Positions 33,217-44,862 of a stretch of DNA of 64,000 bases are shown piece after piece. Position numbers and translations under genes: made by a program. The first letter of the stretch is position 1. Each line of letters begins with the position of its first letter. Origin of the DNA: Cocos nucifera (lineage: Eukaryota > Streptophyta > Magnoliopsida > Arecales > Arecaceae); the NCBI GenBank assembly GCA_006176705.1, contig QRFJ01005019.1, forward strand, positions 1 through 64,000, in the 5' to 3' direction. The notes below the pieces were generated by a model. That model made no database searches. It was not told the DNA's origin and saw only the letters and a list, made by a program, of their open reading frames with translations.

Positions 33217-35574
33217 TGTTAGATATATGTGCCCTAAAAGCCAGAATTGGCTGACACTTGTAATACACTTCTAGGGGCAAAATTATAATTTTGACTATAA
33301 TCAATAAAATGGGTTATTTTTCTATCACACCTGTGTATTTAGTGTCTGTGATACATCCTTTGAGTTAATGGTAATGATAATTCATATTTTCAAGAGTTGA
33401 AAATTTAAGACATGAATAATCATTATTAACTCATAAACAGCTCCCGACCATAGGATCATCACGAGGATGGTGATTGATCCGGAAGGTTGGTGTACGATCG
33501 CTTCTCTTTAGTAGATGAGTCTTGAGTCTACGGTGTGGAGACACCGGAGCGAGAGTACAGGTACTCGTTAGAGAATGAGGGCACTGAGCGTGACCACCTC
33601 GAGTAGTCATTAGGAAGTCTACCTTCTCGTCAATGACTGACTCGATGCTGCAGTAGTGTGTCTGGTTCTTTGACCTGAGATGCATCGGCAGTTCACCTTG
33701 AGGGTGTTATAGTTTGACTACACCATTACTCGGTCTCCTAGCCATATGGAACCCTGAGGTGTATGTTGGCTATAGCATGTTCATTGTAGGAACTGGATTG
33801 CATCAAGATGGGATCTATCTACCTCGGTGGTAGAGGAGCAGCCCTATGATAATCATGAGAATCAAGTCCATGAAGCCCATGGCCATGGCAGAGTGAAATA
33901 ATAGAAAGAGTTTCTATTTAGGTTTTCACATTGGACTCGAATCGAATGATTATATCATATGACAGAGACTAGGGTTTGACGAGTTTACCTTAACCCTAAT
34001 CTGATCGGGGCTCAAGATAGAAGAACTTAATCACACAGGTAGCTACACCAAGAGGTTCGCATTCAGCTCTGATGGGTTGCCACCATATACTGCTAGGTGT
34101 CACTGGTGGATTTTGGGAGCAATTAGAATGATTTAGATGATCGATCATTCTAGCTGTTCGAATCAGAAGAGTTCTGATCCATCGAAAGGAGTTTCGATGA
34201 TGTCTATGATAGAGATCATGACATATCCCATTACCATACAGAACTGAACCTAACTGGGTCACACAAACAAGGGTTTGAATCTGGTGATCATCAATTGAAC
34301 TGATCTAGTTCAATTGATCTGAATGAGATTCAATTAGGTTCAAGAAAATCGTGCTAGCACTCGATTGAACCTAACGTTCTTCTTTTACTATCACAAATAA
34401 GTTGTCCTGACTGAGCCAAAGGAGTTTGTGCTCAATCAGAGGCCTTCATATGGTCTGACAGGAGGTTGTCCAAGTCAGAAAAGGTTATCTTATTTTATAA
34501 GACATTACCTGCCATTTTTGGTCACCTGCCATTTCTTGTTCTTTGACTTTGGTCAAAAGTTGACCTTTGACTGGTCAAATGTTGACCATAGATACTTTGA
34601 CTTTTGTCCACGTGTCACACACCTATTGGAGAACTGGTGGGGGCCTGTCCCTGCCAGAACCTGGCAAGGAGGAGGGCGCACGCCCACGTGTCACACACCT
34701 ATTGGAGAACTGGTGGAGGCCTGTCCCCTACCAGAACCTGGCAAGGAGGAGGGCGCACGCCACCCTAGGCGTGCACCCAAGTTGGAGGCGCCTTGGAGTC
34801 CTTGTTGAACAAGGACTCCACCTCCCTTTTGGATTCCAATCAGAGTTCTACTAAGAATCCAGTTTGACTGGTCTTAGGCGCCCTCTAAGGAGGAATCCAG
34901 GGGTCTCTATTCCCACCAATCAGATTTAGATCTGATTTCACAAAGGGTTGTGATTGGTTGGGAGGAAGAGGAGTTGGATCATGCTTAGTCTATAAATAAG
35001 ACCCTGCGCCCAACTCAGATTCTAATGCAATTAGAGAGAGATTTCCCATGCCCAAGGCTGCCTCTCCCCTTCTTCCTCCATGCCTAAACTTCTCCTCCTT
35101 CTCCTCTCCACGTCCAAAAGAGTTTTGGACTTAGGTTGGTGCGTTCCAGATCAAAAGAAAGGCGATCAAAAAAAGAAGGCTGCACTGCTACAAAGGACGA
35201 CTATTGATCTTCGAAAGGAGTTTTGAAGATCCTCCAGATCAGATCCAGATCTAATTTTTGGAGGCATGATAGAGAAGAAGAGGATCTCCAGATCCAACCT
35301 GAGTGGATACCGGTAGAGGCCAGGCGCTTGCGTGGCTAGATCCAGAACCTTCCGCTGCAATCAGGATCATCTACAGGGTAATAGGATTACCCAAATCAGG
35401 TAAATTAAATTTGATTTAATTTATCTTATTTTATTTTATTTATTAAAATAATAAGAATCAGATCTGAAACATATCAAGATCTGATTAGGATCAAGAGAAA
35501 AAATTTTTGAAATATATCTCTTGATCTGATCAGATCTGGACGAACCTGGACCGGAAAATCAGGATTTTCCTTCA
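33217..35574 (+). mobile_element. 5' LTR of element D
   Basis: 2358 bp, TGTTAGATATATG to ATTTTCCTTCA. W-boxes lie at 34541-34607 and TATAAATA at 34991-34998. It is longer than its 3' partner because of the tandem duplication at 34609-34761. U3 inverted repeats are intact. Confidence 0.95.
34609..34761 (+). repeat. 76-bp tandem duplication with duplicated G-box
   Basis: Units start at 34609 and 34685, both with CACGTGTCACACACC. The second unit differs in a few bases (GGAGG for GGGGG, CCCCTACC for CCCTGCC). The 3' LTR has a single unit with CACATGTC, as do most copies. CACGTGTC is a G-box/ABRE core, so this LTR carries two. Confidence 0.9.
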
Positions 35575-35576
35575 AC

Positions 35577-35589
35577 TGGTATCAGAGCC
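35577..35589 (+). other. Primer binding site of element D
   Basis: TGGTATCAGAGCC, two bases after the LTR end, is complementary to the 3' end of initiator tRNA-Met and primes minus-strand synthesis. Confidence 0.95.
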
Positions 35590-35840
35590 ATGGTTCTAAA
35601 TTATTTAGATCTGATTTTAATTTTATTTTAATTAGAAAATAAAGTGATTTCAGATGTCACATGAGATGTGATCAGATCTGAAATCAAAAAAATTAAAATT
35701 AAATGATTTGGATCTAAGAACATGAAGATATGCATGACTAGTTCTAGAATAGAATAGTTCTATAGAATAGTTTTGCATGTCTTTGATTTAATCTGATTAA
35801 ATCATATTTTAGATCTTCTTATTTACTATTTTCTGATATT

Positions 35841-38127
35841 TGAAGGAAAATCCTGATTTTCCCGGTCCAGGTTCGTTCAGATCTGATTAGATCAAGAGAT
35901 ATATTTCAAAAATTTTTCTCTTGATCTCAATCAGATCTTGATATGTTTCAGATCTGATTCTTATTATTTTAATAAATAAAATAAAATAAGATAAATTAAA
36001 TCAAATTTAATTTACCTGATTTGGGTAATCCTATTACCCTGTAGATGATCCTGATTGCAGCGGAAGGTTCTGGATCTTAGCCACGCAAGCGCCTGGCCTC
36101 TACCGGTATCCACTCGGGTTGGATCTGGAGATCCTCTTCTTCTCTATCACACCTCCAAAAATCAGATCTGGATCTGATCTGGAGGATCTTCAAAACTCTT
36201 TTGAAGATCTGCAGTCGTCCTTTTGCAGCAGCGCAGCCTTCTTGCTTTTGATCGCCTTTCCTTGATCTGAATCGCACCAAACTAAGTCCAAAACACTTTT
36301 GGACGTGGAGAGCAAGGGGAGAAGAGAGTATGGCATGGAGAAGGAGGGGAGAGGCAGCCTTGGGGCGTGGGAAATCTCTATTGAATTCACTTAGGATTAG
36401 GGTTGGGCGCAGGGTCTTATTTATAGACCTCTTGTGATCCAACTCCTCTTCCTCTCAACCAATCACAACCCTTTGTGAAATCAGATCTAAATCTGATTGG
36501 TTGGAATAGAGACCCCTGGATTCCTCCTTAGAGGGCGCCTAAGACCAGTCAAACTGGATTCTTAGTAGAACTCTGATTGGAATCCAAAAGGGAGGTGGAG
36601 TCCTTGTCCAACAAGGACTCCTAGGCGCCTCCTACTTGGGCTCACGCCACCCTTGGCGTGCGCCCTTCTCCTTGCCAGGTTCTGGCAGGGGGACAGGCCC
36701 CCACCAGCTCTCCAATAGGTGCATGACATGTGGTCAAAAGTCAAAGGGTCAATGGTCAACGTTTGACCAGTCAAAGGTAGACTTTTGACCAAAGTCAAAG
36801 AACAAGAAATGGCAGGTGACCAAAAATGGCAGGTAATGTCTTAACAAATAAGACAACCTATTCTGACTTGGACAACCTCCAGTCAGACCATATGAAGGCC
36901 TCTGATTGAGCACAAACTCCTTTGGCTCAGTCAGGACAACTTATTTATGATAGTAAAAGAAGAACGTTAGGTTCAATCGAGTGCTAGCACGATTTCCTTG
37001 AACCTAATTGAATCTCATTCAGATCAATTGAACTAGATCAGTTCAATTGATGATCACCAGATTCAAACCCTTGTTTGTGTGACCCAGTTAGGTTCAGTTC
37101 TGTATGTATGGTAATGGGATATGTCATGATCTCTATCATAGACATCATCGAAACTCCTTTCGATGGATCAGAACTCTTCTGATTCGAACAGCTAGAATGA
37201 TCGATCATCTAAATCATTCTAATTGCTCCCAAAATCCACCAGTGACACCTAGCAGTATATGGTGGCAACCCATCAGAGCTGAATGCGAACCTCTTGGTGC
37301 AGCTACCTGTGTGATTAAGTTCTTCTATCTTGAGCCCCGATCAGATTAGGGTTAAGGTGAACTCGTCAAACCCTAGTCTCTGTCATATGATGTAATCATT
37401 CGATTCGAGTCCAATGTGAAAATCTAAATAGAAACTCTTTCTATTATTTCACTCTACCATGGCCATGGATTTCTGGACTTGATTCTCATGATCATCATAG
37501 GGCTACTCCTCTACCACCGAGGTAGATAGATCCCATCTTGATGCAATCCAGTTCCTACAATGAACATGCTATAGCCAACATACACCTCAGGGTTCCATAT
37601 GGCTAGGAGACCGAGTAATGGTGTAGTCAAACTATAACACCCTCAAGGTGAACTGCCGATGCATCTCAGGTCAAAGAACCAGACACACTACTGCAGCATC
37701 GAGTCAGTCATTGACGAGAAGGTAGACTTCCCTAATGACTACTCGAGGTGGTCACGCTCAGTGCCCTCGTTCTCTAACGAGTACCTGTACTCTCGCTCCG
37801 GTGTCTCCACACCGTAGACTCAAGACTCATCTACTAAAGAGAAGCGATCGTACACCAACCTTCCGGATCAATCACCATCCTCGTGATGATCCTATGGTCG
37901 GGAGCTGTTTATGAGTTAATAATGATTATTCATGTCTTAAATTTTCAACTCTTGAAAATATGAATTATCATTACCATTAACTCAAAGGATGTATCACAGA
38001 CACTAAATACACATGTGTGATAGAAAATAACCCATTTCATTAATTATAGTCAAAATTACAATTTTGCCCCTAGAAGTGTATTACAAGTGTCAGCCAATTC
38101 TGGCTTCTAGGGCACATATATCTAACA
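35841..38127 (-). mobile_element. Solo family-1 LTR in element D leader
   Basis: A full LTR in reverse (TGAAGGAAAATCC to TATATCTAACA, 2287 bp). Flanks are ATATT (35836-35840) and ATGTT (38128-38132): a 5-bp duplication with one mismatch. The split leader rejoins cleanly when compared with element E (51560-51600). It is close in sequence to the solo LTR at 3621-5890. Confidence 0.9.
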
Positions 38128-38429
38128 ATGTTATAATAACATCTATAAATAGCAAATAAAAATTATTTAATTTTAAATATCATATGAGATATGATAGATG
38201 CATGACTAGACTAGTTGTAGAATAGTTCTACATAATTATCTAGATTAGAATTTATTTTGATTAGATCAATTTAAATCTAATTTTTTAGATTATTATGAGA
38301 TAATTTAGATCTGAAAATATGCATGATTATGATACATGAGATGTATGCAAAATATGCCATGATTAGATCTAATTTGTATATGAGATATATGATATAGATC
38401 TATAAACTGTTTTGTAGTATTGCATGTTC

Positions 38430-38554
38430 CTGATTAAGGCATTCCTCTTGGCCGTCCGGTCATAAGAATGAAGAAGGATTTAAAGGCCCTCTCTTTCCAT
38501 TCGATGGGGTGTTCTTATGACGTGTAGGGGTGCTGCGTGTTCGTCCTTAATCAG
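38430..38554 (+). ncRNA. Candidate structured RNA: nested stem-loop in the leader
   Basis: Outer arms CTGATTAAGG (38430-38439) and CCTTAATCAG (38545-38554); inner arms GTCATAAGAA (38459-38468) and TTCTTATGAC (38512-38521); all 10-bp perfect. Element E has TTGATTAAGG/CCTTAATCAA and ATCATAAGAA/TTCTTATGAT, so one pair in each stem changed on both sides. The inner loop contains the conserved CATTCGATGGGGTG. It lies in the leader upstream of the candidate intron. A packaging, dimerisation or translation role is inference. Confidence 0.55.
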
Positions 38555-38937
38555 AAACCCAAAACTTACTTTCTGCAAAACCCTAGATCCTGAAACCCTA
38601 GGATTTATTGTGCATATTTTGTTTATGAACCCTACTTAATTAAGAAATTAAGATTATGGAATATTAATTAGGTCTAAAATTGAGAATTTCAGATCTAAGA
38701 CATATTCATAATACTGGGTTCGGGCTTGGGTAGCTCAATTAGGTCTAAGCGGTTGATCAAACCGAATCAAGAGTTGGTTAGATGGGATCAACAATGCTTA
38801 AATTGACCAGCCTAATAGGATTAAGTCTGGGTCAAGATCGAGTCACGATCAAGCAAGACCTAATTAGGCTCAGAGGTTAGAGTCTGGATTGTAGGCTAAC
38901 CCAATTGGTTCTGACTCAACAATTTGGTGTCTAAGGT

Positions 38938-39726
38938 AAGTTTGGCACATACGACCGACTGGTTTTTAATTGGAAGCTACTCGACCTGAATGCATTCTTG
39001 TACGAGTTAATGGCATATTCCTTCCACCGGTCTCACTTACCTGGCCATATCTATTGACACAGTTCTAATTTGAGGTGGTCAATAATCCGAGCTAACCCAT
39101 GCCACTAGGTTAGTCATAATTGTTATGACTATGACCAAGTCTAGTTTAATGAGACCTGAATCAATTCTCCCTAAGAAAAGATTAAGTCTGAGGTCTTCCA
39201 CCATTGTAGATGTGCGGGCCCTTCCCGGGGTTGATTGTTCTCGGCTGGATACAGTGGCTCAGTTGCACCGGGAAGATGCAACCATGTCTATTAGGCATTG
39301 GATGCTATGGGCTGGAGGATGAGTTGGGCTCAATATTTCGGATACGGTGAGAGACTCAATTAGGAACCCAGTCCATGCAAATGGTGGGTCTGACTTAACT
39401 AAGGAGTGGATCAATATTCCGGATACGGTGAGATTCATGAATTAGAGACCAAGTTTGGGTGCACCATGATTAGAGAATCATTGAACAAGAGTTGTTCACT
39501 CATTGGCTAACCCATCACCAATAACTGTTAGGTGAGGTGATGAGTCAGTTGGTGAGACCGCACCACCCACTAGAAATCATTAATCGTGGAGATTTTTGCA
39601 TCTCTACAGAGGGAGTGTAGGGATCCGAGAAAATAGTGGGAGCTAATTTGTTTAAAAATAAAATCCCTAAACAAATTGGTCAAGTCATAATTACAGTATC
39701 TAACTAGAATCTTTGACTCTCTATAG
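38938..39726 (+). other. Candidate leader intron before gag
   Basis: The donor CTAAG|GTAAGTTT is a full plant consensus. The acceptor GACTCTCTATAG| lies four bases before the gag ATG at 39731. Size is 789 nt. The post-gap copy (41922-42712) has the better acceptor CTCTACAG|GAAAATG, and element E (52396-53157) keeps both sites. Splicing would remove about 0.8 kb of upstream ATGs. Not proven. Confidence 0.45.
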
Positions 39727-39730
39727 AAAA

Positions 39731-40219
39731 ATGTCTGCGTCCAACCCATTGGCACGTATCCTGGACACACACAGACTGACCGGAACCCAATTATAAAGAT
39801 TGGCTCAGGAACTACAAAATTATTTTGGGTTTTGAGAAGTTAACCCATGTATTGGACCAGGACCCTCCCACCTTACCAGCCCGTCCATCTATTGAATAGA
39901 GAGCGTCTCTAGAAAAATGGATAGACGAAGATAATAAGGCCAGATATTACATGTTGGGCTCGATGTCTGATGAGCTCCAGCACCAACATGAAGATATCGG
40001 GACTGCTCGCCAAATGTTGGCTCACCTACAGGAGATGTTTGGTGAACAGAGTCGCGCAGCCAAATATCAAGTCACAAAATGACTTTTTAAGGCTAAGATG
40101 CGTGATGGGCAGTCAGTCCAAGATCACTGTCTGACAATGATCAAGGACATGGAAGAGCTTGAGAAGCTCGGTGTGAAGTTGGACTTGGACCTACAGAACG
40201 ATATTATTCTGCAATCCTT
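39731..40219 (+). pseudogene. Element D gag, pre-gap copy, truncated by the gap
   Basis: It starts at ATG 39731 (MSASNPLARILDTH) and runs parallel to 42717-43203. An extra A near 39783 shifts the frame relative to the second copy. At about 40027 it keeps the C that the second copy lost (GCTCACCTACAGG). TGA at 40080-40082 is shared. The sequence stops at the N run at exactly the base where the second copy carries on. Confidence 0.8.
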
Positions 40220-41219
40220 NNNNNNNNNNNNNNNNNNNNNNNNNNNNNNNNNNNNNNNNNNNNNNNNNNNNNNNNNNNNNNNNNNNNNNNNNNNNNNNNN
40301 NNNNNNNNNNNNNNNNNNNNNNNNNNNNNNNNNNNNNNNNNNNNNNNNNNNNNNNNNNNNNNNNNNNNNNNNNNNNNNNNNNNNNNNNNNNNNNNNNNNN
40401 NNNNNNNNNNNNNNNNNNNNNNNNNNNNNNNNNNNNNNNNNNNNNNNNNNNNNNNNNNNNNNNNNNNNNNNNNNNNNNNNNNNNNNNNNNNNNNNNNNNN
40501 NNNNNNNNNNNNNNNNNNNNNNNNNNNNNNNNNNNNNNNNNNNNNNNNNNNNNNNNNNNNNNNNNNNNNNNNNNNNNNNNNNNNNNNNNNNNNNNNNNNN
40601 NNNNNNNNNNNNNNNNNNNNNNNNNNNNNNNNNNNNNNNNNNNNNNNNNNNNNNNNNNNNNNNNNNNNNNNNNNNNNNNNNNNNNNNNNNNNNNNNNNNN
40701 NNNNNNNNNNNNNNNNNNNNNNNNNNNNNNNNNNNNNNNNNNNNNNNNNNNNNNNNNNNNNNNNNNNNNNNNNNNNNNNNNNNNNNNNNNNNNNNNNNNN
40801 NNNNNNNNNNNNNNNNNNNNNNNNNNNNNNNNNNNNNNNNNNNNNNNNNNNNNNNNNNNNNNNNNNNNNNNNNNNNNNNNNNNNNNNNNNNNNNNNNNNN
40901 NNNNNNNNNNNNNNNNNNNNNNNNNNNNNNNNNNNNNNNNNNNNNNNNNNNNNNNNNNNNNNNNNNNNNNNNNNNNNNNNNNNNNNNNNNNNNNNNNNNN
41001 NNNNNNNNNNNNNNNNNNNNNNNNNNNNNNNNNNNNNNNNNNNNNNNNNNNNNNNNNNNNNNNNNNNNNNNNNNNNNNNNNNNNNNNNNNNNNNNNNNNN
41101 NNNNNNNNNNNNNNNNNNNNNNNNNNNNNNNNNNNNNNNNNNNNNNNNNNNNNNNNNNNNNNNNNNNNNNNNNNNNNNNNNNNNNNNNNNNNNNNNNNNN
41201 NNNNNNNNNNNNNNNNNNN
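40220..41219. other. Assembly gap of 1000 N
   Basis: Exactly 1000 N, a common placeholder size for a gap of unknown length. The 374-residue frame spanning it is an artefact of reading through N. Sequence left of the gap ends in gag; sequence right of it starts in the leader. Confidence 0.99.
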
Positions 41220-43203
41220 TAATTATCTAGATTAGAATTTATTTTGATTAGATCAATTTAAATCTAATTTTTTAGATTATTATGAGATAATTTAGATCTG
41301 AAAAACATGCATGATTTGATACATGAGATGTATGCAAAATATGCCATGATTAGATCTAATTTGTATATGAGATATATGATATAGATCTATAAACTGTTTT
41401 GTAGTATTGAATGTTCCTGATTAAGGCGTTCCTCTTGGCCGTCCGGTCATAAGAACGAAGAAGGGTTTAAAGGCCCTCTCTTCCCATTCGATGGGGTGTT
41501 CTTATGATGTGTAGGGGTGCTGCGTGTTCGTCCTTAATCAGAAACCCAAAACTTACTTTCTGCAAAACCCTAGATCCTGAAACCCTAGGATTTATTGTGC
41601 ATATTTTGTTTATGAACCCAACTTAATTAAGAATTAAGTTTATGGAATATTAATTAGGTCTAAAATTGAGAATTTCAGATCTAAGACATATTCATAATAC
41701 TGGGTTCGGGCTTGGGTAGCTCAATTAGGTCTAAGCGGTTGATCAAACCGAATCAAGAGTTGGTTAGATGGGATCAACAATGCTTAAATTGACCAGCCTA
41801 ATAGGATTAAGTCTGGGTCAAGATCGAGTCACGATCAAGCAAGACCTAATTAGGCTCAGAGGTTAGAGTCTGGATTGTAGGCTAACCCAATTGGTTCTGA
41901 CTCAACAATTTGGTGTCTAAGGTAAGTTTGGCACAGACGACCGACTGGTTTTTAATTGGAAGCTACTCGACCTGAATGCGTTCTTGTACGAGTTAATGGC
42001 ATATTCCTTCCACCGGTCTCACTTACCTGGCCATATCTGTTGACACAGTTCTGATCTGAGGTGGTCAATAATCCGAGCTAACCCATGCCACTAGGTTAGT
42101 CATAATTGTTATGACTAAGCCAAGTCTAGTTTAATGAGACCTGAATCAATTCTCCCTAAGAAAAGATTAAGTCTGAGGTCTTCCACCATTGTAGATGTGC
42201 GGGCCCTTCCCGGGGTTGATTGTTCTCGGCTGGATACAGTGGCTCAGTTGCACCGGGAAAGACGCAACCATGTCTATTAGGCATTGGATGCTATGGGCTG
42301 GAGGATGAGTTGGGCTCAATATTTCGGATACGGTGAGAGACTCAATTAGGAACCCAGTCTATGCAAATGGTGGGTCTGACTTAACTAAGGAGTGGATCAA
42401 TATTCCGGATACGGTGAGATTCATGAATTAGAGACCAAGTTTGGGTGCACCATGATTAGAGAATCATTGAACAAGAGTTGTTCACTCATTGGCTAACCCA
42501 TCACCAATAACTGTTAGGTGAGGTGATGAGTCAGTTGGTGAGACCGCACCACCCACTAGAAATCATTAATCGCGGAGATTTTCGCATCTCTACAGAGGGA
42601 GTGTAGGGATCCGAGAAAATAGTGGGAGCTAATTTGTTTAAAAATAAAATCCCTAAACAAATTGGTCAAGTCAAAATTACAGTATCTAACTAGAATCTTT
42701 GACTCTCTACAGGAAAATGTCTGCGTCCAACCCATTGGCACGTATCCTGGACACACATAGACTGACTGGACCCAATTATAAAGATTGGCTCAGGAACTAC
42801 AAAATTATTTTGGGTTCCGAGAAGTTAACCCATGTTTTGGACCAGGACCCTCCCACCTTACCAGCCCGTCCATCTGTTGAACAGAGAGCGTCTCTGGAAA
42901 AATGGATTGACGAAGATAATAAGGCCAGATATTACATGTTGGGCTCGATGTCTGATGAGCTCCAGCGCCAACATGAAGATATCGGGACTGCTCGCCAAAT
43001 GTTGGCTCACTACAGGAGATGTTTGGTGAACAGAGTCGCGCAGCCAAATATCAAGTCACAAAATGACTTTTTAAGGCTAAGATGCGTGATGGGCAGTCAG
43101 TCCAAGATCACTGTCTGACAATGATCAAGGACATGGAAGAGCTTGAGAAGCTCGGTGTGAAGTTGGACTTGGATCTGCAGAACGATATTATTCTGCAATC
43201 CTT
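41220..43203 (+). repeat. Second copy of element D leader and gag start
   Basis: 41220-43203 repeats 38233-40219 almost base for base, including stem-loop (41417-41541), donor, acceptor and gag start. Differences are scattered substitutions and 1-bp indels, for example TTCATAATACT context unchanged but AAGAAATTAAG versus AAGAATTAAG. This is best read as the overlapping end of a second contig or haplotype, less likely as a real duplication. Confidence 0.85.
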
Positions 43204-43520
43204 GACTGATGCATATGGGCAATTCATCATGAATTACCACATGCATAAACTTCAGAATTCCTTGGCCAAGTTAATGAATATGCTGGTTACCGCTGAGCTT
43301 TCTATGAAAGATTCTAAAGGCTCAGTTCTTGCTATGGAACGAACTTCTTCCAAAAGAAAGTCTTATGGAAAGAAAAAGAAGTCTGTGAAAAAGCAAAAGG
43401 TGGAAGGATCAAAGAAGAAGAAGGCAGAATCCGAAGAAAAAGGCCGATGGCAAAGGAAAGTGTTTCCATTGCAACAGCGACGGCCATTGGAAGCGGAACT
43501 GCCCTACTTACCTGGCCACC
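42717..43520 (+). pseudogene. Element D gag, post-gap copy
   Basis: ATG at 42717. A lost C near 43008 (GCTCACTACAGG) shifts the frame; an extra base near 43430 restores it. TGA at 43064-43066 lies in the working frame (VTK*LFK). The zinc knuckle is intact: Cys 43461, Cys 43470, His 43485, Cys 43500, that is CX2CX4HX4C (CFHCNSDGHWKRNC). Gag makes the particle shell; the knuckle binds RNA. Confidence 0.85.
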
Positions 43521-43544
43521 CTAAAGAACAAGAAGGAAGGTCCT

Positions 43545-43990
43545 TCTGGAGGTATGCTCGTTATTGAGTCTAACCTTACGGTTTCTTCTGCATCCAGTTG
43601 GGTGCTTGACTCTGGTTCTAGTGCTCATCTGTGCACTTCTATGCAGGGTCTTGAGGATAGCAGGAGGCTGAGGGATGGAGACATGATCCTACGCATCGGT
43701 AATGGAGCAAGAGTTGCTGCAGTAGCCGTGGGAACATACCCTCTTCGATTACCATCTGGTTTAGACTTAGTTTTAAAAGACTGTTATTATGTGCCTGCAG
43801 CTAGCAGGAATTTGATTTCTGTTTCATGCTTAGCACAAGAAGGTTATGTGATCACCTTCTTTAAGGACCATTGTAACATTCTTTATGAAAGAAATAAAAT
43901 TGCAAATGGTTTCCTTATTAATGGTCTTTATCAGTTACATATTGATGTACCTATTTTAACTATCGAGCAAAACGTGAATGCCAAACGACC
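43545..43990 (+). pseudogene. Element D protease (domain intact)
   Basis: In frame with the zinc knuckle; catalytic LDSGSSAHLCTSM with Asp at 43608-43610. It continues through YYVPAASRNLISVSCLAQEGY without a stop. The retroviral-type aspartic protease processes the polyprotein. The frame is open from about 43440 to 44327. Confidence 0.9.
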
Positions 43991-44862
43991 TAGGGATAGT
44001 CCAAACGACAGATATCTATGGCACCTGAGATTAGGTCATATAGCAGAAGATAGGATCAACAAATTGGAGAAAAATGGGCTATTGAGTCCATTGACTTTTG
44101 AGTCATATCCAACTTGTGAATCTTGTCTTCAAGGCAAAATGACTAAACTCCCTTTTGTTGGACATGGGGAGAGGGCCACAGATCTCCTTGCCCTAGTACA
44201 TACTGATGTGTGCGGCCCATTTGATGTGCCGGCTAGAGGCAATTTTGTCTACTTCATTACCTTTACCGATGATCTGTCTAGGTATGGGTATGTGTATCTT
44301 ATGAGACACAAGTCTGAAGCCTTTTGAAAAGTTCAAAGAATTCAGACATGAAGTAGAAAAACAAACTGAAAAACCCATTAAGGTTCTTCGATCAGATCGA
44401 GGAGGTGAATACCTTAGCCGGAAATTCCTAGACTATCTTAAGGAAAATGGCATAGTCTCTCAATGGACTCCACCAGGAACACCTCAACTCAACGGGGTTT
44501 CAGAACGGAGAAATCGGACTCTATTGGATATGGTTCGATCCATGATGAGCTTCACAGACCTCCCTGATTTTCTTTGGGGACATTCATTATTAACTTCAAT
44601 CTATTTACTGAATAGGGTTCCCTCTAAAACCGTTCCTACCACACCGTATGAGATATGGCACGGTAAGAAACCAAGTCTGAGTCATCTCAGAATTTGGGGT
44701 TGTCCGGCTCATGTCAAAAGACAACAAGCGGACAAGTTAGAGTTTAGGTCCTTTAGAGCTCGATTCATAGGATATCCTAAAGAGTCATTAGGATACTATT
44801 TCTACATTCCAGAAGACCACAATGTGATTGTGAGTCGACATGCCATATTTCTTGAAAAATAG
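43991..44862 (+). pseudogene. Element D integrase, one frameshift
   Basis: It has the pre-integrase zinc residues (HLRLGH, CESCLQGK). Catalytic Asp at 44205-44207, Asp at 44395-44397 and Glu at 44503-44505: the last two are 35 residues apart, the D-35-E spacing. One extra T in a T-run near 44322 breaks the frame after EAF. It ends at TAG 44860-44862, the stop shared with A, C and E. Confidence 0.9.

Noticed and set aside
39125..39322. 65-residue ORF in D's leader as an upstream protein
   Set aside because: It falls in the candidate intron, and the post-gap copy (42112-42310) has indels in the same stretch, so the frame is not kept.
40098..41222. 374-residue open frame
   Set aside because: Most of it is N. 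Only the first 40 codons are real gag sequence.
38233..43203. Tandem element duplication as a biological event
   Set aside because: Exact hand-over of the sequence at a 1000-N gap makes an assembly overlap much more likely; kept as a finding with a test.
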